Shown: positions 33,501 to 64,000 of the stretch, piece after piece
Position numbering within the stretch: the stretch's first letter is position 1
Layout of the letters: the number at the start of each line of letters is the position of its first letter
From: Tubiluchus corallicola
Lineage: Eukaryota; Priapulida; Priapulimorpha; Priapulimorphida; Tubiluchidae
Length of the DNA stretch: 64,000 bases
Direction: 5' to 3'
Assembly (NCBI GenBank): GCA_030141605.1
Contig: JAQGDQ010000975.1
Location: 1 to 64,000 of the forward strand
Made by a program: the position numbers and the translations under genes
Notes under the pieces: model-generated
Databases searched by the model: none
What the model was told of the DNA's origin: nothing
The model's input: the letters and a program-made list of their open reading frames with translations, nothing else

Positions 33501-34179
33501 AGTAAGGAAGTGCTCAAAAAGGCTAGCATCAGCATTTTGTTGATTAAATAGTCAGACGATCCAATTTGTAATTCAACCATTTCATAACAGCCACTGCCTC
33601 TCAAAGGCTTTAATATAGGGTTTTTCCTGTTAGCCAGTCAGTATTTAAGTTATTACGTTTGCATTTACTACTAATGCATATGTGACTTTAATGTTTTCTT
33701 CAAATAAAAATATTGTTTAAACTAAGACAACCACACTTGGAAAATAGGTTTGTGTCCAGGACATTATTAATCTTCTTTTTTCCCTTAAAATTTATGTGTA
33801 AGCCATTCATTGCTGCTAGATCACAAAAGACATGGCGTAATAATTAGCTAAAATGTGTGAATTATGGTATCTATAGATCAAGATTTGGTTTCAAAACAGA
33901 CGAACAAAATGGAAGCGGAAGTACACCAACAACCTAGAGTTGATGGCACATCAGTTCTGCTTTCCTTTTGACGCATCGCCTCACCCGAGTTACACATCCT
34001 CTAGATGTTGGTCTGCCAGTAATGGATTCATACCAATGTCGACTGATATGAGATATTACTACTGGCTTTTGCAGCACAGAGACGTTCTCTCCAGAACAGC
34101 TTCAGAAATCCGGGCAACGAACGTGGCTAAAACGGAAAACCATAGACCTAGAACAATTAATAGATCGATGACGCCATAA
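30308..34179 (+). CDS. Nedx: Nedx/lms-like homeobox transcription factor, complete CDS, 3 exons
   Basis: Nuclear DNA-binding protein of the ANTP class. Exons 30308-30563, 31571-31734 and 33877-34179 join in frame to 240 codons; splice sites are CAG|GTAAG, ATATAG and ACAG|GTAGG, CTATAG. Residues 18-25 are FTIDNILS, an eh1-type Groucho co-repressor motif, so a repressor role is inferred. The homeodomain is residues 97-156: KKRPRTAF at the start, LEAEFEKNKYLS in helix 1 and the turn, and IKIWFQNRRTKWKRKY in helix 3, with W48, F49, Q50, N51 and R53 present. An intron splits it between residues 44 and 45. The LEAEF and KNKYLSV..R.ELSK features and WKRKYT end fit Nedx (amphioxus)/lms (Drosophila) better than Msx, Barx, Nk or Hox. 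The adjacent convergent Dlx supports this. The family call is from memory; another orphan NK-like family is possible. Confidence 0.85.
31189..31386. mobile_element. 198 bp MITE in Nedx-like intron 1
   Basis: Inverted ends AGTGGCGTTTACCTGGCATC and (reverse) AGTGGCATACTAGCATCCG, followed by GAATGCGT/GCGTT motifs, are flanked by TTA on both sides. A TTA duplication and non-coding interior suggest a Tourist/Harbinger-type MITE. Confidence 0.8.
31395..31480 (+). repeat. tRNA-like (SINE-type) fragment in Nedx-like intron 1
   Basis: GTCGGTAACGCACTCTCACG resembles an A-box region, and GTGTTCGAATGCCACC a B-box, about 50 bp apart. The T-stem is imperfect, so a decayed SINE head is likelier than a tRNA gene. 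Confidence 0.4.
31571..31734 (+). CDS. Nedx: Nedx-like exon 2 (homeodomain residues 1-44)
   Basis: Encodes SKSEHSIEDRKKRPRTAF, LEAEFEKNKYLSVSKR and LKLTETQ. Acceptor CATATAG, donor GTAGGA, phase 0 at the 44/45 homeodomain boundary. Confidence 0.95.
32268..32743. repeat. 30 bp minisatellite, 16 contiguous copies, in Nedx-like intron 2
   Basis: The unit GGCAGCTATT[G/T]AGCC plus TTTCTTCATACTTTT is repeated 16 times with no spacers. The only variation inside the array is G or T at one position, in the order GGGGTGTTTGTTGGGG; the last unit decays. Because 30 is a multiple of 3, long artefactual open frames appear on both strands (32053-32751 plus, 32178-32759 minus). They are not genes. Confidence 0.97.
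33877..34179 (+). CDS. Nedx: Nedx-like exon 3 (homeodomain helix 3 and C-terminus)
   Basis: Begins IKIWFQNRRTKWKRKYTNN directly after the acceptor ATCTATAG and runs 100 codons to TAA. The tail (HQFCFPFDASPHPSY, YYYWLLQHRD) has no domain I recognise. Confidence 0.93.
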   Translation: MKIWFQNRRTKWKRKYTNNLELMAHQFCFPFDASPHPSYTSSRCWSASNGFIPMSTDMRYYYWLLQHRDVLSRTASEIRATNVAKTENHRPRTINRSMTP

Positions 34180-36939
34180 GTTTACAATATGAGTCCCAGA
34201 TTTTGCTGGGCAAATGCAGCAAACATAGACCTAATGCTGACTGCCGTGAGATTTTATCACAAATATGCATCAATTCTGACGTGTTTTCCATGCCTTAAAA
34301 TGTTTAGTAGCAAAATTTTTCAGCGTGAATTGGCGCAACCTATTGCCATCTATCGTCGGGAAATGCAAATGCCAAATTAAACATGCGCAGTAACTCTCCA
34401 TAATTTTGCTTCTAATTGAACGTTTGCATTACTTCTAGTTTATAAACGAAAACTTCTAATAGTTGGGAAACTACAGCAATTTTGAATCGCGAAAATCATG
34501 GAGTTCGCAATCGTGCAAGAGATGTTACATGTCCCGGCTGACTGCCATCATGTTATGTGTTCATAGTAGTGACGTAGTAACAAAAATTACATAATATAAT
34601 ACTTGGAAGCGAAACCAATCTAAGCAAAGTGCTGCCAGCTTGTGACAGAAATCGACAACAAAAGTTCACAGCACAGCCACTGCCTCGTAAAGAAATTAGT
34701 AGGCATATTCTTGTTAGAACTTCGTAGAGCATTTATAAATTCACCCTAATAAAATTATTGATACTAAGTTTAATTTAGGATTCTCAGGCCTGAAGTAAGG
34801 CCCGTTATTATAGACAATCAAAGAAATCAATACTGTAATTGAAAGAAATAAAGCATATTCAATCTGTAGATAATGTAAGAAACAGATTAGAAATCCATAT
34901 TACGTATGAATAAGTTTTAACATTTCTCAGTTTAAGATCTTTAAGACATCTCAATTTAATTACACGTAATAACGTTCTGAAAATCATAATTTATTAGAAA
35001 AAGAAAACAAAATCTCAAATTGTTGTAAAATTAACTAATAAACTATTAGACCATTTTTGAAGCAACTGTGACACTTACAAGACAGCACCATCTAAGTTTG
35101 GAAATAGAAAATTTTGTAAAGACTGACAGCTTTTGAAAATAAATTATTTAGCACGAAAATGAATTGTCATTAAAGACGATTCTCAATGTGTTGCTGAATT
35201 ATTAATGTTCTCGTTGTCTTACTAGCAAACCACACGATATGTTTCTGGCACAGTGTCGATGCTACAACAATACCGACCACGAAAGCTTTAAGTTAAGAAC
35301 TGTAATATGTAAAGAAAGAACTTGACCAATTTTTTAATATCACGATACATTTATTGTACATCTTAGAAAAGAAGAAGTGTAACTGACAACAGTTAAACAT
35401 ATTGTCACATTCTAGATCCTTAATTTGCGACCATAGGAAATTTTAGTTGAATGAAAGAAAATTAAACTGGCAAATATACAAAAAGGAACGTTTCATTTAT
35501 TCACAATAATAACTATGTACATAATATATATAATAATAATTATAATAATAATAAATTTATTTCCAACAGATGAAATTATGTTCAAGACTTTGGTGTTGTC
35601 TCTCGTGACAAAATAACTTACAATAAATACTGTTAGGCCTAGTATAATACAAATAATAACATTCATTACAAGAACAGTAGTATACACAAAATTAACAGCT
35701 GCTTTTAGTGGTTGACAGTGTAGTATGAGTAAGTTCTAGGCCTATTACACCATGATTATGTAAAATTATATAATCACATGAGAAAACAGAGTTAGTTACA
35801 AAACACATTTAGGTTGAGATTGCCTGGAAAAAACAGCAACAAAAAAGAAAACTAATGAAGTTTACCATATTACCATATTACAATTAATCGTACAGTGAAG
35901 GCCAACAAAAATAAAAAGAGAAAGAACATGATGAGTGAAACAGGCGAAAAAAAAGAACCAGAGAAATAGAGAGGGGGGTGGAAAGAAAGAGAGAGAGAGA
36001 GAGAAAGAGAGAGAGACAGAAAGAGAGAGAGGGGAGAGAAAAAGAGAGAGACAAAAAGAGAGGAGGAGAGAGAAACGAAGAGGGGGAGTAGGAAAAGCAC
36101 TGACACCAAAATTGCTTTATTTTGTCTGCACACTGATCATATTCATTAAAATTGATGGATAGTATGGAGAAATGTGATAATCAGGTTACGAATCATTGTT
36201 ATGGAAGCTTTGCGTGGCAAACTGTGTTTAAAATTGCTATATAACAATACCTATTTTCTCCAAGAAGTAACAAAAAACAGCTGTAGAAAACATTCAGAAA
36301 AATGGATATTGCTAACATAGACACAATTTGCCATAAGCAACAAGTGATCTACATAAATAAAACAATTCACATTTTCGTTTTCCACGTATAGTAGGACAAA
36401 GATTACCATCACTTAGCCACTTACTGCATATTTTAAGACTTACTCTGACTTTACATTATTTAACTTACATTTGAATTTGAAGTCCAAGCATTTTAGACAT
36501 CAATGGGTACAAGCTTTACAACATCGTAGCTACATTATATTTACACATCTACAACATTTTTGAATAACATTTTAGGCTTACGTTTCATCTACAGTCAGGT
36601 TGTTTTCAGAAGTTCAAGAACAAGTAATTTTCAAATGAATTTTAAGAATAGTTTTCCTCATCACCAAACCGTTTCTCAAATAATTTTAGTTTTTTCACAG
36701 TAATGGAGCAGACCAACTTACAGTTATTTCAAATGTGATCTTAATAATTACCATTGTCATGCTTTGAAATGTTCGATTTCATTATAGGGTTTGCAATAAC
36801 CTACAAATAAGTGATGCTAATAATAAGTTTTTCATATCTTACTTGCTAACTTTCAATAAAACGGTGGTTACAATTAACACCACGTAAACTGATTAAATAA
36901 TTTACATTGCACGTACACCGGACAATTTCGCGCCCCCAA
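34180..36939. other. Region between the two convergent homeobox stop codons
   Basis: Contains the 3' UTRs of both genes. AATAAA near 34846 (plus) could end the Nedx-like transcript. TTTATT near 36117 and 35495 (AATAAA on the minus strand) could end Dlx. A purine tract lies at 35945-36095. I see no gene in it. Confidence 0.5.
35945..36095. repeat. GA-rich purine tract
   Basis: Almost uninterrupted purines dominated by GAGAGAGA and AAAGAGAG. The RERERE and SLSLSL open frames on the two strands are artefacts. It lies in the inferred 3' UTR or downstream region of Dlx. Confidence 0.9.
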
Positions 36940-57238
<20,299 letters not shown>

Positions 57239-57364
57239 GAACGCTGACTTGGTGTCGTGGTCCAACCCCTCTCCTCCCGCTAGATGATTAAACCTGAATT
57301 CCTCCAGTCTGAGTGAAGACACTGTGAGCTAGATAACCGAAAAAAATGTAGATAGCAATTTCGA

Positions 57365-57540
57365 CTTATAAATGCGTTGAGTCTTAACTATAGTAACTCA
57401 ACTAGCTACGGGAGAAGACGACGGTGCGCGTAAACTGTTATCAACGCTTGCTGGCCACGCCCAACGTCGCACGCTGATTGGCTAGCGCCCGCGGCAAATG
57501 AGAATATTCTTATAATTTATGCGACGTGGCTGCGGACGTT
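57365..57540 (-). promoter_or_regulatory. Candidate Dlx core promoter
   Basis: On the minus strand, reading towards exon 1, there is a CpG-rich stretch with GGGCGTGGCC (CCACGCCC, KLF/Sp-like), a CCAAT box within GCTAGCCAATCAGC near 57475-57485, and a TATA-like TTTATAAG at 57365-57372. The spacing to the exon 1 open frame fits a start near 57335-57340. Inferred from motifs only. Confidence 0.5.
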
Positions 57541-58591
57541 TTAGAAGTACATGGACTACATGCTGCACACATAAAGTTTGAGTAAAATGCATTACCAGGG
57601 CGCTGTTGATGAACGTTATGAAACAGTTAGCTAGAAGTACAGTAAAATGAATAGACCGTAAGCCTCAATTAGAGAATTCTGAGGAGAAATACACTTTACA
57701 TAAAAGTATAAACATATTCTTGTATTTATTTTCAGTAAGTATTAGCTGCAGCAGTAATAGCAAAGAGGAGTAATTCATAAACAAAATCAAGAATGTTTGC
57801 AATTTAGATAAAAGCAATTTAGCTAAGACTAAATGACGAGTCGACTGCCGAGAAAATTATAAAGTGATTGAATCAAATTCGAACGTCGAACGTATAAACT
57901 GTATCGTGAACTGCCTAAAATATTTTCGGTGTAATTTCATTTGGTTAATTTGAAAAAAGCATCATAATTATATAATTTAACTCCCCTGATGACCCTTTTC
58001 CTTTGGTGGTAATTTTGTATGTGTGTGCCGTTTGTTGATTGTAAGATTTGCAGTGGTTTGTCTTTTTTGTTGTTTGTGTGTTGTGTTGTCATTTGAGTTT
58101 AATTAGAATTAGATAAGGAATACCAAAATTTTTCTGGCTATCTAATTCTGATAACATAATTAAAATGTTCCCCTTTTCTGCGCTAAAAAGATCTACAGAC
58201 TTACATTAAATAATGGATTAGAACTAATGTGGGAAAACAGGTCTCTCATTTTTCATTCATACATTATTTTTTGCATACGCTTCTATTCTCTCATGAAACT
58301 AAAGCTACCTGTTCCTATTGTGGGGCGGTGCCTAATCAATAAATCTTCTTCAGGTGACTGCAGCCGCATAAAATGTCATCAGCAAGTCAGCAAAGTTACG
58401 AAACTTCCGCGGATGAATGACAATGGGATTCTGGCTAAGAACGGACGGCGTATGGCGCCAGTCACCCGAACACATGCGTCCGGGGACTCGTCGGGCATTA
58501 ACTTCACCTGGGAGACGCATTCACGCTTGCCCCACCCGTGACAAACTCTGCTGACCAAATGCGCAACGTGAGCACATCCAAAGCACCTGAC

Positions 58592-58662
58592 CATTGTCTG
58601 TGTGAAGAGTTGACTGTTGATGTCCATCACCCGGTTGCCCGCCTCTTCGTATTTGGACAAAG
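58592..58662 (-). other. Possible unassigned exon in a GC-rich block
   Basis: On the minus strand TCTAACTAATGCAG (branch-point-like CTAAC and an AG acceptor) precedes a 71 bp frame reading LSKYEEAGNRVMDINSQLFT and ending ATG|GTCAGG. Composition is protein-like and the surrounding 400 bp is GC- and CpG-rich. I do not recognise the peptide, and both strands carry open frames here (58379-58717 minus, 58227-58541 plus), so it may be non-coding. Confidence 0.2.
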
Positions 58663-59989
58663 CTGCATTAGTTAGAGATAAGTGATTAGCTGATGAGCAC
58701 GTTGCGTATTGCCACAAAAGCTAATCTGCCTGCTTGATTCTGATGCGACGCGGTCATGCGGAAGCGACCTCGACGACAAACTTTCCGCAGTACGGTAATG
58801 CGAGACACAACAAGAGATCTGTTCCAAACAAGTATCCAGTTTTCAAAGTCATTCTTTTTATAACTTCTTTGCACTTTTATTTGACACCTATTTGGCTCTG
58901 AATTATCTGTTTGTTACTACTGCATATGCCCTTTTATGGCCTCATATAGGTGCATCGAGTTAATAGTACAACAGCATTATCCCTTCGTTACATCAGCGAA
59001 GCCAAATGATACAAAGTATAATTTGAGCAGAATTTTTAAATTTGAGTAATTATTTGACTTTTCGCGTGTCCAACTTTCCACATCTGGCTAAGATAATGTT
59101 GTCAACATAATTGATTTAACAGAAAAACAGTTAAGGAATATTGAAAATCACTGTCTGTCAACCACAGGCTAAAAATTAAAGCCACGTACTTTACTGAGAT
59201 CTTATTGTCCAATTTGATCCTCTTTGTTCGACGAATCACAATAGGATTTCGGGTAGCTAGAAATTTCGAATCAAATCGAAGACTGTAAATGCAGCATTGA
59301 AACAAAGGTTTGACGCAGAAAGGGGCGACATGAAAAATTTGTCATACCGACATGGTGTAGAAAACTAGTGAAACTTCAATATTTCCTTTTTTGCCTTAAT
59401 AGAAAGAAAATAAAATCTATTGTTATTCTTATAATGTATTGATAACACTTATTCAGTTTGTTTAAATTCCTGAGGATAGATTTGTTTTAATTGTTTAATT
59501 GGTTGATTGTTCAGTTTATGTTGATCATTTCGCAGAGTATTGCTAAAAGTGTATGTGTTTTCTAACATCAAATCGACATAATATTATATGAAAGCCAGCA
59601 AAATCAGTTACTATATTCCTCAGTATACAACCAAAGCTTTAGAAATAACAACTTTAAATTCTAAATCCTCGAAAATAGCCTCGAATAATTTTAATCCGAT
59701 GCTACACTAAACCTTTACAGTAAATTTTAGTTTTCCACAACTACAATGTAAAAACTTCACCAGTGCTCACCTCACATTAACTACTGAAACTATTCCGAAA
59801 TGCAATGCAGACAAGACGGACGGAAAAATAAATGCTTTCAGTGAGCTGAAGTTCAACTATTATTTGTAAAATTTGAAGTTGTAACTTTAAATAATATTGT
59901 CAGCTGCTTATATTATAGAGCAAAGCAGTTGCTCAGGAATGGAACGGGTTCATTAGACCTGTTCCTGGTTAAAACATACAATTTTCTTT

Positions 59990-60215
59990 AGATTGATTGG
60001 GTGATTTATGGGCCTCAATTATTTGATTTCCGTTTTGGGAACATGCGCGTTACCGTATGGTACATCGGGCAAGCTGTCAAACAAATCCTTGTCGCTTTAA
60101 AGCCGGTTGAGTCACCTGCCCAATGCCTAAAGCCCTACAGCATACCTGTGCGCTAGAAATCGTTTGATATTGCCGCAGTGAGGGCGCTAAATTTAACTCT
60201 TCATTAAACTCGCTT
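59990..60215. promoter_or_regulatory. Candidate Hox/Pbx-Meis enhancer 2.7 kb upstream of Dlx
   Basis: TGATTTATGG (60002-60011) matches the composite Pbx/posterior-Hox site. CAATTA follows within 10 bp, CTGTCA (60074-60079) is a Meis/Prep-type site, CACCTG near 60115 an E-box and GAGGGCGC near 60180 is CTCF-like. The block is less AT-rich than its flanks. Motif reading only. Confidence 0.35.
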
Positions 60216-63200
60216 TAAAAGTTTCCGACAAGTGTGTACATATCAACCCAAATAACTCCTTGAAATTCTATGATAATTTATTGTGTGTTAAAATAAAAAA
60301 ATCCATGTTATTCTATTACAACATTGTGCTATAAAAGTCAAGCAAGTGTCGTTTTGCATGTCTAATTTTAGCAGGAAATGAGCGATAGGTGATTATAATG
60401 CATACCCATACATCTTCTACCACTAGCCTAAGGCTATGGTCTCGCATATAGAACATCTGCACATATAGAACATTACTACAAGGATCGTTGTACATTTAAT
60501 AGTTTAAACATGGTTGTAAATACATAATAAAACACACACAGTTGCATGTTAAGTTATTTTTCGTGTATCATTGAATTGCAATAAAATGGTTGATAAATGT
60601 TCTTGTTTATGGTTCGTTTGATTACGCTTTAGGTGTTCAACTCTTCAGTAACGTTCGTTTGAAATATCCTTCTCAAGAGACAGTGGTCCATTTTTAATTA
60701 CACTAATGAATATGTAGCTGATTACGTAGGTTTATAATTAATAGTTTTTTATTTGTACCTCTTTTGTCGTTAACAATTCGTACTTACTATAAGCTGCAGA
60801 CGAGGGCATCTCAAGCTTGGAGACCTATACCATACACTGCTGAATCATTCATATAAGTTAAAATATAAATTCAACTTTAAAAAAGGGCAGGAAGTCTAAT
60901 AATCCAATTTTAAAGCGGCTCCTCATTTGGGATAAAGGGCCCTCTTTGAAGCCCTTTATTGGAAATATGGGCGCCCAACTATGCAAATATTATTGTGAAA
61001 TTTATCAAGAAGTAAAAAATGCTCGAGACGAGTGCGAGCAAATTAAAGGGTGGCTCTGTAAAAGTGAGCCCCAGAATTTCATTTGCCTAGGGACCCCAAA
61101 AGGTCATAATCCAGCTCTGGATGCCACAGATAATGTATGTATAGTGACAGCACTGGTGTGACGTGATCCATATATGTAATGTCACAGTACACTGCACTGA
61201 CGAATGTGGGGTGATGTGACACATCGAGAAAAAATGGTGTGCACGTATGATCACATTAACGTGATGTAGTAAGAGACTACGATACCACGAGGTGCCACAC
61301 GATCGAGTGAAATGGGGACCTGCTGTGTTGATTTGGGTTGTTGTGCTCTGGCACGATTTGGGGCTTATGTGCTGCTTACACCTCTGGTACTCCACAGAGG
61401 AATTCTATGAGTTACTAAGCTGGAAGTGTCGCATACCAGCTAAAAAGCAGAAAAGCAGCAAAATTCAGAATAGAAGCTATGAAACTACGAAATTTACGCC
61501 TCAAATGTCATGTTTATAAACAGTTTTCACAAAGCTTTAATGGTAATCTAAAGAAACAGACGATACTGATTGTTTGGCTTCACCAATGACAGTTACCAAA
61601 GTCCGAATTAAGGTTGCTTCATACTGTGCGTGATACTGGTGCAACAGCTGCAGAGTGTGAACAAATTAGCGCAAAAAAATGGAATGACAGTAATTGCATG
61701 CTATGTTTAGAACCCTGCAAATTTTTCCAAGAATAATTTAAATTTTGTGTTACTTTAAAGTGACTTAAAAATTATCTTAATCCATGCAGATATAACTGGA
61801 TTATAGAATAACGTGCACTTTTAACTGATAGTCGGCCGTAGAACAGGTTTAGAATTACATTTTGAATTTAAGCGATTTTTCATAATTTCATTATTTACTA
61901 AGTGAGTATATTTACAAGAGCACAATGTTATAGCACATTTAATATCAAATGCAAAATACATATGCAAAGTAGTACAACAGCTTATAAAGCATAAAACAAC
62001 ATCAAAAGCATAAATCTAACTATACATGCAATGCAACACTTTACCTATAAAACACACAACGAACTTAACAATTTCAAATGTAAATATTTATAGATTCTTT
62101 CTAGTTAGGAAATATAAAATTACAAGCAATGAACAATATTTCTTGAACCTCGCTTCTTGCCATAAACAATCACAATTAATCATAGTTGAAAGTTAATTCT
62201 TGAAAGTCGAAGCTATGTTCACGTACGCCCTACCACTGCAAGAACTATACAAAAAATAGCGATTATTGCACGCGAACAAGGCCTACGCTTATCGTAACCC
62301 ACATCAAAAGCGCAGCTTAGAGACCCGTAATCGACGAAAAAAACCGAAACTACGACTATCACAACAATAATTAATATGCAAATACGCGATGGACGTAATT
62401 TTTGAAGTTCCAGGCAAGGATAACGATAACAACAGCCAGAATAAAAGATTCACGCTAACAATTACGATCTATTTTTTACCATTTTCTTTACTCATGCATG
62501 AATAAGTTCTTTTATAGATAGTGCAGCGCATCTCGTACAAAAAGCCTGTAATTATTTTCCCCCAAACCACTTCGAGCGTTGAGTGCTGTCTAATTGACTA
62601 TTCATTATAATTTTGACAAATTATCGTTATTAAATAAGCACGTGCCGCTTGCATCATTATATAAAGAACGATAGAAGCGTGTGCTTACAATATATTGTTC
62701 GAGTAACCGCATTGCCGCATATATGAGATTAAGGCAACTATAATAATAATCTGTATCAAACAAACAAAAGATGGTATAGGTAATGTAGTAAATGCGGCGG
62801 GAGTTGTCAGGGCTGCACGTGTACGTTGTTGACTGGGATGTTTTATGACTTTGAGGTACCTTATCCGGTCCGTAAAGGTGTTAAGATACAGGTGCAGGTT
62901 TGTTAACGCATTTATTTACATGGAAAAAATACGAATAAAATTGCTCAAGCGCGTTTTATTACATTGGTAAAGCCTAAGCTTTACAGAATTTGCTCTAAAA
63001 GATTGTTTCACTGTATGTTTGAAAAAGGACTTCTTGTTTAAAAAAAACTTGGTCTGACATAGTTGGAATTAAATGACAAAGTAGAAATTGCTTGTGATCC
63101 AACTAGTATTGATCAACATTGATTTGTTTTAATCATTGATTTATTATGTAGATAACTACTTCATAAGATTACAGATTATCAATTTTTGATTTTGTAATGG

Positions 63201-63319
63201 AATTAAATGGAATTTAACTCGATGATAACATTTTTTAGTTATTGAGCTGCAACAAAAGAGAATTAATTAATCTAATGGTTTAGTCAAACTACTAATTAAT
63301 AGGAGGAAAGCTCTGAAAA

Positions 63320-63360
63320 AGTGTGAGCTCCGATTCGAACCCATGGCCCAAAATCAATTC
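63320..63360 (-). repeat. tRNA-like B-box fragment
   Basis: On the minus strand GGGTTCGAATCGGAGCTCAC has a B-box core. No matching A-box is close enough for a tRNA gene. Confidence 0.3.
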
Positions 63361-63654
63361 TAGGATTTCAACCAGAATCGAATTATTGATTTTATTCGCT
63401 CATTCCAACCTTTTTGCATCAATACTTCGTTAATTTTTTGTCGTTCACGTTCTCTTGTTCTGACTATTCCTTGTTAATGAAATCACCGTACTGCTTTTTA
63501 TGCTGACTGTTATATTTCTTTATATTTGAATTTGAAATACAAATCTAATCATTTTTTCAACGCGTTGCGGAATGGAAACATCTATTCATCAGTTGAAAGT
63601 CTATAATAACGGAACATAAAATACTAAATTAGGAAGTCTGAAAATTTTTGCACG

Positions 63655-63720
63655 CCCACTGAACTCGAACCCAAGAACCTCTGCTTTCCGCGAAACTAGA
63701 AGTAGTGCACAGAAGTAGGC
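63655..63720 (-). repeat. tRNA-like (SINE-type) fragment
   Basis: On the minus strand TTCTTGGGTTCGAGTTCAGT follows GCGGAAAGCAGAGG, the layout of a tRNA-derived SINE head. The cloverleaf does not close. Confidence 0.35.
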
Positions 63721-64000
63721 CTTCTCTCACCTTTCAGATTGAAAAATTTGCATTGTAAGCCTCTAGAGGTCTATCAAACTAAGTTTAAGATAATTGAAGC
63801 AGATTGCAAAATAGGTGAAAAACATCTAACGAAACCTAGCAAACACATAGCATTAGAAAACAAATTTCTAACCGTATAACATTTATTTTAAAATTAATTA
63901 TAATACGTATTCCGAAACGTATTGAAACATCTAACCTGTGGAAAATGACAACATTTTTGATGAAACGCAATTTAGAATCGTAATAATGCAGAAGTAAATG

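Larger units (their letters stand above)
57323..64000. other. 5' flank of Dlx, no convincing gene
   Basis: Beyond the candidate promoter there is a GC-rich block at 58370-58800, a candidate enhancer at 59990-60215, POU/homeodomain-like sites at 62340-62400 and two SINE-like tRNA fragments at 63320-63360 and 63655-63720. Open frames up to 112 codons show no recognisable domain. The rest is AT-rich with nothing identified. Confidence 0.5.

Noticed and set aside
60946-61519. Open frames near GGGCCC-rich sequence (60946-61161 plus, 61087-61395 minus, 61292-61519 plus)
   Set aside because: The peptides show no family motifs; the GGGCCC/GGACCCC phrases may be transposon debris but no ends were found.

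Overview
The window is AT-rich nuclear DNA from an animal, most likely a bilaterian invertebrate. The evidence is spliced genes with GT-AG introns of about 0.3 to 13.6 kb, two ANTP-class homeobox genes, the signal recognition particle receptor gene, non-LTR retrotransposon debris, cut-and-paste transposons, MITEs and many microsatellites. A short interstitial TTAGGG tract is compatible with a non-arthropod, but I cannot name the phylum. Nothing prokaryotic or viral was recognised.

Layout. (1) 1-9606 is a very large inverted repeat: arms of about 2.25 kb (1-2248 and 7358-9606) that are almost identical around a 5.1 kb spacer. Each arm carries, from outside in, a copy of SRPRA exon 1, a dead LINE reverse transcriptase fragment and a ~360 bp tandem repeat. 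The right-hand exon 1 (9057-9173) joins 13 further exons ending at 21724 into a complete SRPRA reading frame of 638 codons. The left-hand copy (434-550, minus strand) is an orphan inside this window. (2) 21725-30307 is intergenic, with a pogo/Tigger-like MITE (22332-22859) and a decayed PIF/Harbinger transposon with both of its genes in ruins (25507-27733). (3) 30308-34179 is a three-exon homeobox gene on the plus strand with an N-terminal eh1 (Groucho-binding) motif, best assigned to the Nedx/lms family. (4) 36940 to about 57322 is Dlx/Distal-less on the minus strand in three coding exons, convergent with the Nedx-like gene; its stop codon lies about 2.8 kb from the other gene's stop. (5) 57.3-64 kb is the 5' flank of Dlx, with no convincing gene but several candidate regulatory blocks.

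How the genes relate. SRPRA is a housekeeping ER-targeting gene with no functional link to the homeobox pair. The Nedx-like gene and Dlx are neighbours, and both split the homeodomain at the same codon boundary (residues 44/45, phase 0). This fits an ancient tandem-duplication origin and the conserved Nedx-Dlx linkage known from amphioxus. Dlx has two oddities: a 45 bp tandem copy of the end of its homeodomain exon including the splice donor, and no ATG upstream of the conserved KSAF motif. All exon boundaries were read by eye from splice sites, frame and family similarity; no alignment or transcript data were available.
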